Assembly: GCA_947095535.1 (NCBI GenBank)
Contig: OX352774.1
Location: 71,796,416-71,860,415, forward strand
Direction of reading: 5' to 3'
From: Poecilobothrus nobilitatus
Taxonomy: Eukaryota; Arthropoda; Insecta; Diptera; Dolichopodidae
Length of the DNA stretch: 64,000 bases
In this document: in pieces, positions 9,841-20,412 of the stretch
How positions within the stretch are numbered: position 1 is the stretch's first letter
Layout of the letters: each line of letters opens with the position of its first letter
Program-made: the position numbers and the translations under genes
Notes under the pieces: generated by a model
What the model saw: only the letters and a program-made list of their open reading frames with translations
The model's database searches: none
Told to the model about the DNA's origin: nothing

Positions 9841-11863
9841 CCAACATTCAAATTTGAAAACTAAAACTTTTTTAAAAATTATTTTTAAATTAAGTGATTT
9901 TATTTTTTAGAAATATTTGGTTTATTATCTTGAAGGCTATATTTATTTCTTACTTTCTTTATAAACAACTTTAATTTCTAAACTGTAATGGGCGTCTATC
10001 TGTATTACACGACGTTTATGGTAACTTGTAGTCGAAATCATTGTGTACCTTTCAATTCCAAGATTGATAATATTTTATATATTTATTCTCTTTTTTTTTC
10101 TTCACTCTTTCTTAAACTTTCTTCAATTCTAATATTTCATAATATAAATTCTGTATAAATTATTTATTCAATAGAAAAAATTGAATCCTTCCCTTGTAAA
10201 CACGGTATAAATTATGTAGATCAACCTAAACTATAACCGTACTTGTTAATTTAATTTGTATCATTGCCTCAAATGTTCGGAAACTTTAATTCTTGTTCAA
10301 ATCATCCAAAGTCCATAACCATCCATCCGAACGCCCAAAATCTACCAACCATGACAAATATCTTAATTCCACAATAACTGTACAATGAAAAGCCTTTGAA
10401 TCAAAAAGATAGTATTCCTTTGAGTACACTACATAGTATTTTGATTTGATTTTTTTACCAATTTTTGTAATATTTTTTTTTTTTGTAAATCTTTAAAATT
10501 TTTTATAGTTAGTCTTTCTAATGTAGTCTCTATTTTATAATACCATATTCAAATCTTAATAAAATCTTTTATATAAAGAAAAATTTAAGTCCAAAACTTT
10601 TCTTCCTTTATTCTTTCCCCCCAATTGCTTTTTTAATTTCCTTGGTAAAAATTGTAGATCCCCTGTCGGAAATGGCAATTTTCATTTTTTTTTGTTTTTT
10701 TTTTCTTATTCCTTGTTTTTAATTCCAGAAAATCTTTAATAAAAAAAATTTTTTTTAGTACAACTAAAAGAAATCTTTTTCAATTTTTAAATGGGCTGAC
10801 CTTTTTTCCAATTCACTGGATTTCTGAAAAAAAAAAAAAAGAAACGGATATATGTATATACATAATATATAAGAACATTCAGATATTATATATATTTATT
10901 TTGGAATTATAACTAAAGAAAGAAAGAGAAAGAAAACAAAAAAAAAAGAGAATATCGAATCGTGACCTAAAATAAAATTTTAAAGAAGAAAAAAATTTTT
11001 TTTTGCTCTTTATCTAATATCATTAATCAAGAACATAAACTACATTCCAATTTTTTTTTTTTTATTTTTTACAACAACTACAACATCAGCAACAACAAGA
11101 ACAACAATAATATTTTAATTCTTATCAAAACCACATCGGAAACTAACAAAGGAAAATAAAAACAATTTTTTTAAATTTTGTAATTTTTTTTTTTATATAT
11201 TTTGAATTATTTTTTTTTTTTTAATTTTAATTTAAAACAAAAGAAAATTTGTATTAAAAATAATGAATGAGATTGTGTGACTCCGAGTTAAACCCCTGAT
11301 TTATTTAGTACTATAAAATTTTGGTATTATTACAATAAAAATTGCCAACTTTTAATCTTTATTCGTTAATTATGTCCAGAATTATTTTTCTAATTGTGAT
11401 TTGGGTTACTTTTTTAATTTTTTTTAATTTAAAATTAATTAAATGTGACAGAATTAAATTTTTTTCACATAATAAAATAATCATTAAAACAAAAGAAAAA
11501 AAAAATTCGAATAACTTTAATACCTACACACAGTTAGTCGGCATAAATTATTGATCTATATATAAAAAAAAAATTTTTTTTTTAGTAACTGTCTAATCAT
11601 GAGTTTGTAAAATTAATCAATTAAAGCTTACTGGTTATGATTATTGCTCCTTGCATGTTGTTGATAAAGTTTTCTCCGTCTAACTGCTAGGGACTAGCGT
11701 TACTTAACACAAAATAAAATACGAAAAAAGATTGGAAAGTTTGTTATCCGAAAGGGATAATTTAATTGTCCGGAAAGGAAATCCAATTCAGTTGCAAATA
11801 ATAAGGTAAAATTTTATTTGGGACAAGTATACAAAAATTTATTTCTAAACAGAAAAAGGTTTA
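9841..11863. other. AT-rich DNA, no gene seen
   Basis: This is mostly poly(A)/poly(T)-rich sequence. A CAA-rich patch (ACAACAACTACAACATCAGC and continuing) lies at about 11071-11113. No gene or known repeat was seen. Confidence 0.5.
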
Positions 11864-11875
11864 CATAATGATAAA

Positions 11876-12037
11876 TATTTTTCATGACAGGAAATTACAC
11901 AGTGTTCCTTGTTCAGGCGTGACTGTAAATGTCGTAAGGGAGAATAACTTTTACGACGTGTGTGGGATTCGAACCAACACTCCCTCGTTGTTTACAGCGT
12001 ATTTTATACTCTCTTACCCATTAGGCCACCGAGGCCC
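11876..12037 (-). mobile_element. tRNA-derived SINE, copy 2, with perfect target duplication
   Basis: Read on the minus strand the element starts GGGGCCTCGGTGGCCTAATG (an A-box-like TGGCCTAATGG), continues through GTATAAAATACGC, and has the B-box GGTTCGAATCCC. A body of about 80 bp ending near CCTGTCATG follows. It is flanked by identical 12-bp repeats CATAATGATAAA at 11864-11875 and 12038-12049, the signature of LINE-assisted retrotransposition. The poly(A) end (plus-strand poly(T)) is very short here. The promoter boxes would support RNA polymerase III transcription. Confidence 0.85.
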
Positions 12038-12049
12038 CATAATGATAAA

Positions 12050-13430
12050 ATTCTTCTTCACATAACTTCTACATTTGGACTCCTTAATTAGAAGTATCAT
12101 ATTTTAAATACGGATTATGGTAAATATGTCACATGATTCTGTTCTTTTTCGAATATAACCACCAAAGAGTAATTCTCAATTAAAAAATGTTAAAATGCAG
12201 ATATTTTAAAAGAAAAATGTATATTTAAAATTGGGCTGTTTTCAAATTTAATAGAAAATATTTTACTTTAAATAAATTAAAAATTATAAACCAGTCCCAG
12301 AATATTACATAGAATTATTTTCGTGTTCACTCATATAATACACATTGGACTGAAGAGGTACAGTATAGTAATACAGTATAAATACAGTAACATTTTTTAT
12401 TTCACAAAAAAAACCACAGTTATTTAAATGAAAAAAAGTAACTATGATAAATTATAAAATATTTAATTTCCTAATTAACATTAGGATTGTCGTAATAAAT
12501 TTTAACCAATTTCTAAAATGATATTATTTTTAAATTACACCGGAAAATATAACTTCTGGTCCAGTGAGCATAACTTTAAATGTTGTGATTTCAAAAACAA
12601 ATTTTATTCCTCACTCAATTGATGACTTTCAACTCTGTTATTAATCCCTTATACTTTATAATATTGCACAGTTTAATACAATCACAATTTAATATAAATC
12701 CTTTTTTAAAAGAAATTTAAGCATATCCTTAGCACAAATATTATAAATCTCTTATTATTGGACAATACTAGAGAGGTATCTAAACCTAAAACTGCACCGC
12801 TAAATAAAAATTAAAATAAAATTGTTTTAAAAATTTAAAACAAAAAAATTTCTCATGTGGAAATTATGGCTCCCTATTTTTTTAATTATAAACTTAACAA
12901 ATTACAAAAACAAAAATCCTACGCTTTCACGTTAACTTTTTTATCTCTTTTATAATACAAAAAAAAAAAAAAAAAAATTTCCATTCCTTATTACAAAAAA
13001 AAAAAATGGAAAATTTTTCAATTAATTAAAAAAAAAAAACACAATAAAGAAAATCGATAATTTTAATAATCAGCCCATTTTTATTTAATATGGACATATA
13101 TATATATACATAGCCTTACATACATTCATATATGCATATACATATACATACATAATAAATATTTATAGAAATTAAAGCTAATTTGATCATTAAAGGCATT
13201 GATGATTAATATTTAAAATGAAAAATTAATTCTTATTTAATAAAAAGAATAAAAAAAAATATATTGTGTATGTCTCATGCTGGTTATTTTAAAAATAACT
13301 TCTGCTTTCCCATTATATAAAATATGTCAATTAAATGATTTTGAATAAAAACACTGTTTGTTACCAAGTGAATTCAATAAAGAAATTTATATTGAAAATA
13401 TAATATAAAATGAAATAACGCATTATCCCC
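12050..13430. other. AT-rich DNA with simple repeats
   Basis: TA- and CATA-type microsatellites are present near 13091-13160. No gene or known element is recognisable. Confidence 0.5.
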
Positions 13431-13702
13431 TAAAGGTAATGCTCGCGTCGCTTCTAGCGTCGCGTTCTTAATAAAATCAAGACCAAATACTAGCGTCGCT
13501 TTATAACCAACAACGAATATAAAATAAAAAACAAAAAAATTTATTGTCAACACGAGTAAAAGTAGAAAGTTGTTCTACTCTAGCGTGGCTTCGCGCGGCG
13601 CTTCTAGCGTCGCTTTTCTATTTTGTCAACTTCCATTTAAATCAATGTATTCTACTTAAGCGTCAAAGCGACGCTAGAAGCGAAGCGATCATTGGGTTAT
13701 CA
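13431..13702. mobile_element. GC-rich-ended MITE, degraded copy
   Basis: This is a sister of the intact element at 29149-29477. It shares the outer repeat GCTCGCGTCGCTTCTAGCG (left) with the inverted form CGACGCTAGAAGCGAAGCG (right), and the central block TTATTGTCAACACGAGTAAA. The left terminus has lost several bases relative to the intact copy (AAAGGTAATGC instead of AAGGTGATGGCCCAATGC), and no target duplication can be assigned. Internal GCGTCGC repeats make it a GC island. The short open frame crossing it is not a gene. Confidence 0.7.
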
Positions 13703-14472
13703 ATTGTAGGCCTACTAAATAAATTAATGAAATTAATAATCTGAAGGTTCTAAAAGTATTTAAAGTGTTTTTTGTTAAGATTACCCGAAAAAAAAAATTA
13801 TAGTATTTGCTCCAATAAGTTTTATATTTTAATTAGCATCAAACACAATATGACAACAATATGACCTCATCGATGTTATAAAATATGTATTGCTGTTAAA
13901 AACCATTTTACAGTGTGACAGTTTAAAAAAAGAGTTTGGAAAAATAAAGATTGAATAATAAAATTTTTAATTTAAAAAATAATAAATTAAAAGTAATAAA
14001 TTTCTTAATACAAAGAAGGAAAAAAATTCTTTTGGTTGAAATCAAGTGACATTTTATAAACAAAGAAAGTCTTATTTAAACTATAAAACTATTAAAACTG
14101 CAACAGAAAGTTGACAACAGTTTGAAAAGCACTTTTAAACAGATCTAATTAAAATTACATCAATGGATTTAAAACATATGGAGTTTTGTAAAATGTCCTT
14201 AAATAATATTTTAGAAAATCAAGAACATTGCTGAATTTTGACTCTGTAATTTTCAAAGGGAATTGTATATACATAATAAATATAATAGACTAGATTCAAT
14301 TTAATTATAAAAGCTTAAATAACTGTTTTTTTTAAGGTAAAAAAAATCTAATTAAAATTAATAATAAAAACATAAAAAATAAAATTCTTTATTCTAAAAA
14401 ATTAGACGCCTTATTTAAAAATTTAAAGAAACATTGAAAGGAAAACTTTCAATAATTTAACATAAAAGCAAT
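13703..14472. other. AT-rich DNA, no gene seen
   Basis: No recognisable feature was found. Confidence 0.5.
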
Positions 14473-14999
14473 GTCAATCCGAGAATACCCGTTGCCTATA
14501 CAGGTTACCTTGAGGTTACCTACAAAATTTCAAATATCTCTGAGTTAAATAAGTAGATCAAGATATATTTATGTAAATTTAAGAGTCGTATGGCAACTAA
14601 CCGAATTTGTTGTGTTAGAGCAACCAAATTCCATAGAAATTGTTGACATCAAACTTAAATTCCTTTCACAAACTTTCAGATACCTTCCTTCAATAGACAC
14701 TGAGATATTTTCATATAAGAAAAGAAAAGTCGTATGCGGCAGTTACTCAAATCCACCGGTCGAACTTACTGGATTTGAATAGTAAAACTAACAGCTTTAT
14801 AAAGGTAAAATGATACAAATTTTTAATGAATCTAGCTTCTTTGTATTTTGAGTTATCTAGACGGACGAACAAACGTATATGGCGTAATCAACTCAGATGT
14901 GGCGAATTCGATCCCGAGCAAGAATATATAGGTATATTTTTCCATATCTGTATTGTCTCCTTTAAGATGTCACAAATGTAATGGCAAATTTATTATACC
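14473..14999 (+). mobile_element. mini-me/DINE-like dispersed repeat, copy 1
   Basis: This is one of four diverged copies that share an ordered set of blocks: CAAACTTTCAGATACCT, AATAGAC, ATATAAG-AAA, GTCGTATG, CGGTCGAACTTACTGGATTT-AATAG, TTTTGAGTTATC, ACGGACGAAC, GAATTCGATCC, then TCTCCTTTAAGATGTCACAA and GTAATGGCAAATTTATTATA at the 3' end. The other copies are at 40.7, 44.9 and 47.4 kb. The ACGGAC block is the position of the GTCY-type microsatellite in the dipteran mini-me group as I know it. It is non-coding and probably mobilised in trans. Confidence 0.6.
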
Positions 15000-15539
15000 A
15001 TGAGAACTATATTCGTACAAGAATACACTGAATATGCAAAATATTTAATTCAAACTTTGAACTTTTTATGTCTTTGAAAATTTTATACCGCACTAATTTA
15101 CCATTTAACCACCATTTTATTAAAAAAAAAAATTATTAAATTAATGATTAAATGTTATAAATAATCATTTAAAAATTTAAAACAAAATTTCAAAAAAATG
15201 TTCAGAATAACAAAAAACAAGTAAATGTAACAGTAAGTCGATGCAACCGACTTATTAATACCCTACACCTGAATAATTCGAATTAAATTAACAATACATA
15301 AGTGTTTTTGGCAGTGCTTGAACTTCTTCCCTTTTCTGTCTTATTCAACTCGAATTTCAAGAACGTAAAAGAGGCATCCGCTTGGGATATTTTTGACACC
15401 CACCCCTTGTATAAAATTTTAAGTTTCTATCTTAATTATTTTCGAAGATTGGTAGTCCTTGGGATGTTTGTGTCAGCTACCCGAATTGCCACTCCAATTC
15501 ATCGAATCCATCTCAGGAACATAAAGAAAACTTGCCAGA

Positions 15540-17900
15540 ACACCATTCTATTAAATTTAAAGGTTCTACTTTTGTTGGTTTTGGAGATATGTTCGTTGCT
15601 CTTGTGCTCGTCCGGAAGTTTCCAAAATACGAACCCATGGTTCAAATTCTTTCAAATGTCAGTTTCCAATTTTACAGAAAAGGAAACATAACAGAACACC
15701 TTTGTACTAAAAATAAAAGTTCTATCTTTGTTAGTTGTGGAGATATACTCGTTTGATCTGGGGCTCGTCCGGAAGCTTTCAAGATTTGAACCCATGGACC
15801 AAATCCTCACAAATTTCAGAAACATAAATCAAACATGAAGGAACACCATTCTGCCTAATTTAAAGGTTATATCTTTGTTGCATTTGGAGATAATATCATT
15901 TGCTCTGAGGCTCGTTCGGAAGCTTTCAAAATCCGAACCCAAGGACCAAATCCTCTCAAATTTCAGAGGCCTAAATCATACATGAAAGAACACCATTATG
16001 CCAAAAGTAAAGGTTATATATTTGTTGTTTTTGGAGATAATCTCATTTGCTCTGGGGCTCGTTCGGAAGCTTCCAAAATCCAAACCCATGGACCACATCC
16101 TCTTAAATTTTAGAGACATAAATCAAACTGGAAGAAACATCATTATAAAAAATTTAAAGGTTCTATCTTTATTGGTTTTGGAGATAATCTCGTTTGCTCT
16201 GGGGCTCGTTCGGAAGTTTCCAAAACCCGAACCCATGGACCAAATCTTCTCACATTTCAGAGACTTTAATAAAACATGAAAGAACACCACCCTGCCAAAT
16301 TTAAAGGTTATATCTTTGTTGGTTTTGGAGATAATCTCATTTGCTCTGGTGCTCGTTCGGAAGCTTCCAAAACCAAACCCATGGACCAAATCCTCTTAAA
16401 TTTCAGAGACATAAATCAAACACGAAAGAACACCATTGTACCAAATTCAAAGGTTCTACCTTTGTTCGTATTGGATATAATCTCATTTGCTCTGCGGCTC
16501 GTTGGGAAGCTTCCAAAATTCGAATCCACGGTTCAAATTCTTTCAAATTTAAACCCATGGCCAAATCCTCTCAAATTTCAGAGACTTAAATCAAACATGA
16601 AAAAACACCATTCGGCCAAATTTAAAGGTTATATATATTTGTTGTTTTTGGAGATAATCTCATTTGCTCTGGGGCTCGTTCGGAAGCTTCCAAAATCCAA
16701 ACCCATGGACCACATCCTCTTAAATTTTAGAGACATAAATCAAACTGGAAGAAACATCATTATAAAAAATTTAAAGGTTCTATCTTTATTGGTTTTGGAG
16801 ATAATCTCGTTTGCTCTGGGGCTCGTTCGGAAGTTTCCAAAAGCCGAACCCATGGACCAAATCTTCTCACATTTCAGAGACTTTAATAAAACATGAAAGA
16901 ACACCACTCTGCCAAATTTAAAGGTTATATCTTTGTTGGTTTTGGAGATAATCTCATTTGCTCTGGTGCTCGTTCGGAAGCTTCCAAATCCAAACCCATG
17001 GACCAAATCCTCTTAAATTTCAGAGGCCTAAATCATACATGAAAGAACACCATTCTGCCAAAAGTAAAGGTTATATCTTTATTGGTTTTGGAGATAATCT
17101 CATTTACTCTGGGGCTCGTTCGGAAGCTTCCAAATCCAAACCCATGGACCAAATCCTCTTAAATTTCAGAGACATAAATCGAACGGGAAGGAACACCACC
17201 CTGCCAAATTTAAAGGTTATATCTTTGTTGGTTTTGGAGATAATCTCATTTGCTCTGGTGCTCGTTCGGAAGCTTCCAAATCCAAACCCATGGACCAAAT
17301 CCTCTTAAATTTCAGAGCCCTAAATCATACATGAAAGAACACCACCCTGCCAAATTTAAAGGTTATATCTTTGTTGGTTTTGGAGATAATCTCAATTGCT
17401 CTGGTGCTCGTTCGGAAGCTTCCAAATCCAAACCCATGGACCAAATCCTCTTAAATTTCAGAGGCCTAAATCATACATGAAAGAACACCATTCTGCCAAA
17501 AGTAAAGGTTCTATCTTTATTGGTTTTGGAGATAATCTCGTTTGCTCTGGGGCTCGTTCGGAAGTTTCCAAAAGCCGAACCCATGGACCAAATCTTCTCA
17601 CATTTCAGAGACTTAAATAAAACATGAAAGAACACCACCCTGCCAAATTTAAAGGTTCTATCTTTGTTGGTTTTGGAGATAATCTCATTTGCTCTGGTGC
17701 TCGTTCGGAAGCTTCCAAAACCCAAACCCATGGACCAAATCCTCTTAAATTTCAGAGACATAAATCGAACGGGAAGAAACATCATTGTACAAAATTTGAA
17801 GGTTCTATCTTTGTTGCTTTTGGAGATAATCTTGTTTGCGGAGATTATCTCCAAAAGCCCGGAATCATTCGGAAGCTTCCAGAATCCGAACCCATGGACG
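15540..17900. repeat. Tandem array, 16 units of 146-147 bp
   Basis: The landmark GGAGATA (or its variant) recurs at 15583, 15739, 15886, 16033, 16180, 16327, 16473, 16650, 16797, 16944, 17090, 17236, 17382, 17528, 17675 and 17822. Spacing is 146 or 147 bp except for one 156-bp and one 177-bp interval. Each unit carries AAAGAACACCA, TTTAAAGGTT, TTGGTTTTGGAGATAATCTC, GGGGCTCGTTCGGAAGCTTC, AACCCATGGACCAAATCCTC and TAAATTTCAGAG. Left-hand units are more diverged than right-hand ones. Open frames on both strands are a by-product: stops are rare in the unit, and because 146 is not a multiple of three the same peptide phrases reappear in shifted frames. I do not annotate them as genes. Confidence 0.92.
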
Positions 17901-18000
17901 GATTTTGTCCAGATTCGAACTTAGCCTTTCTTTCGTAATTAGTAACCTACTATATAAATTTCATCAAGATAGCATCATTATTTTTTGAGTTATCGTGCGT

Positions 18001-18030
18001 ACGGACGGACGGACGGACGGACGGACGGAC
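18001..18030. repeat. (ACGG)n microsatellite
   Basis: Seven and a half uninterrupted ACGG units lie beside the GCTAAATCGACTC block. This corresponds to the GTCY microsatellite position of mini-me-type elements, and the single-unit ACGGACGG in the copy at 45.3 kb looks like the unexpanded state. Confidence 0.9.
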
Positions 18031-18161
18031 ATCGCTAAATCGACTCCGGCGGTGATCCTGATTCAGAATATATATACATGTCTATACCTAACTCGCTTCC
18101 TTTTGGTGGTTACAAACACCATACCAAAGTTAATATACCCTATACTTTAGGTGTAGGGTAT

Positions 18162-18540
18162 AAAAATAAAAGGGTAAATAACAGGTAAAAATACAAAGCA
18201 GAAAATATCAAATTACAGGTATAAAATTATAGAATTATCTGATTTATGAATTTAAAATATAACTTTATTATTTTAATAATTTAAAAATTTAATACTGGGA
18301 GTTAACAACTGTTTACGTTTATTAATATTAATATGTATTTACAAACAAGGAGTTTGTAAAAAAAAAGGATTTGAAAAGGGATTAGTAGTATAGTATTTAT
18401 TATCAAAACAAAGCATTTCTTAAAATTCCAATCATTTTTGGATCTAAATTATAAAATTTTGAAGAGGTTTTTAATGTTTGAATCTTTCAGAGCCGTTAAA
18501 CAAACTATAAATACAAAAATATATTTCAAGCCAACTTTTG
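18162..18540. other. AT-rich DNA, no gene seen
   Basis: Nothing was recognised between the array element and the LINE 3' end that follows. Confidence 0.5.
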
Positions 18541-18785
18541 TTTTACATATGCATATTAAAGTCTTACGGTCCCGCTCCCAATTCAATGTTTCCGTATCCA
18601 TTTCCTATCCTTTCCTATCCTTACTTCCTAGCCTTAATAATAATACTGCCTTCGCAGGTAAGAGTTTCATCCTATTATATTGGCTAAAGGGGGAGGTGGG
18701 TTTAGTCAGTAAGAATCTGACACTACCAAGGGGGAAATTCTTGGTGTCTTTGGAAGATTCCCGCCTCCCTTAGGAAACTACTTCA
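18541..18785 (+). mobile_element. LINE 3' untranslated-end fragment (copy a)
   Basis: This is non-coding sequence shared in block order with 58.6 and 60.0 kb: CTCCCAATTCAATGTTTCC, CCTATCC runs, ATACTGC, a TATATTGGCTAAAGGGGGAGG block, GTTTAGTCAGTAAGAATCTG, ACACTACCAAGG, TGGTGTCTTTGGAAGATTCC and CCGCCTCCCTTAGG. A shorter version of the last blocks follows the coding remnant at 22.2 kb (GAGGTGG, TTTAGTTAGATAAAG, AACACTTCCAA, ATTCCCACC). That link suggests all are 3' ends of one broad non-LTR group. GGGGGAGG and CCGCCTCCC could pair as a stem. Confidence 0.5.
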
Positions 18786-20412
18786 GATTATGTGTATTTG
18801 TAAATTAAATAATTCGAATTAAATATTTATATTTTTTCTTTTCATTTTGTCTTAGTCTTTTTTTAACAATACAAATGCTTTTCTAAACGATCGGCAAAAT
18901 GAAATTTTGTTATTTGACTATTATGTTAAATCACGCACTTTTTTTACATTCTCACTATATGCCTCTCTTTGTATTGTGACATTTTTTCAATACACATTTC
19001 AACTTATGTAACAATTTTATATAGTGTGAAGTGATCTTTATGATTATTTATGATATTCACACTTTATTATACTCTGAAAAATCTTACTTCAAATTAAAAG
19101 TGTCAATTTCTTAAGTGTGACATAACAGTAAATGTTAAAATTAAATAGCAAAAAAAAAAAAAATTTAGTTTAAGTGATTTCTTTTCGTTGAATGTTTGAT
19201 AATGAAGAAAAATTAGGCAGAACTTAATTTATATATACCTATAATCATTTAATTTTGATGTTGAATAAAGAACCATACGAACGGACAAACAGAAAAAGTG
19301 GTGTAACTATAATTAAAATTTTGTTCCGTTTTTTTTTTTTTTTAATTTACTTTTAAAATGGCTTACGTCAACCAAAATAAATATTTTATATGAATTTATA
19401 AAATTTGATTGAACTTTAACATTAATAAAATTGATTTTTATACCTATATTAAATTGAACTTTCCTTACAAAAAAAAAAAAAGAAAAATTAAATGGGTTGT
19501 AATTGTTACATATGCGTATATAATGTACGCCAGGGTGTAGAGAAATTTACCTCCAAAATCACATTTAATATTTTAAATAACGAGAAAAAATTTAAATATT
19601 ATTATCTATATAAAATCATTAATAGAAGAAAAAAAGCCATTTATACAAAAATAAATCTTTAAGAATAGAATGTAATTCGAAACGTTCTAAAAAAAATTTT
19701 TTAACACACACATTTTAACAAACTAATAAGCATTTAAATGAAATTTAAATATTTGTTTTTAATAAAGTAAAAATATATCTTCGTTAATAGCATCAAGATA
19801 CAATGATAATTATAAACTTACTATATCAATATCACACTATAAAATCTTTATATTAATTAAACCATGTCATCCAGATGTGACCACCTAGAATAACTGAAAA
19901 ACAAGTAATAGAAAATTAAATTCGGTATTCAATTCGATTGTAGAGAAATATGTTTAACCTGCAATTACCTAAACTTTAAAAATGTACAATTTATATCAAA
20001 ATACACAACATGATAAATGATAATAATATGAAAAATATTTTGGGCGCGAACAATTGCGTACGTGTACTCTCATGGTGACAAACTCAAAATAAAAGAGTCA
20101 AACTAAAGGGGTTAAAGTGTTAAACTATATAGGTAAATAAAGAAGGAGAGTTAGTAAAATAAAAGAGGAAATTACAAGTTCTATACCTTATTGTCAAAAG
20201 ATGATTAATAAATATTCAATACTATAGAAAATTTAAATACTTATCTTAACTTTTTTTTTTATTTATAAATATTAGCATTTGATTTCTTTAGATTGTTTAT
20301 TTTTCAGTTTTTTTTTTTAATTTTATTTTTAATTTATTCATTTCTTTAAAAGAGCTATGAGCTCGTACAAAGTGTATAAGCAGGAATATTTAAATTCAAA
20401 TAATATAATTAT
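18786..20412. other. AT-rich DNA, no gene seen
   Basis: No element or gene was recognised. A fragment GAACGGACAAACAGAAAAAG near 19278 may be a remnant of the mini-me-like family. Confidence 0.45.

Larger units (their letters stand above)
15258..18161. mobile_element. Inverted-repeat-bounded element carrying a 146-bp tandem array
   Basis: Short inverted ends frame the unit: ATACCCTACACCT at 15258-15270 and AGGTGTAGGGTAT at 18149-18161. Inside are a unique left part (15271-15540), the tandem array (15540-17900), and a right part with TTTTTTGAGTTATCGTGCG, (ACGG)n, GCTAAATCGACTC and TAATATACCCT. The right part matches the block order of the four mini-me-like copies in the window, so this is best seen as a related element whose centre expanded into tandem repeats. 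That architecture is known for dipteran DINE/mini-me elements. No protein is encoded. Confidence 0.65.

Noticed and set aside
11970..12040. Possible tRNA gene on the minus strand
   Set aside because: It has A- and B-box-like sequences and a T-arm, but the anticodon arm is replaced by GCGTATAAAATACGC, acceptor ends do not pair well, and identical-length flanking repeats show it is a SINE.
15302..15691. 129-codon open frame and overlapping frames through 17.9 kb
   Set aside because: They lie in the mini-me-like element and its 146-bp array. The peptides only restate the tandem unit in rotated frames, on both strands, with no known domain.
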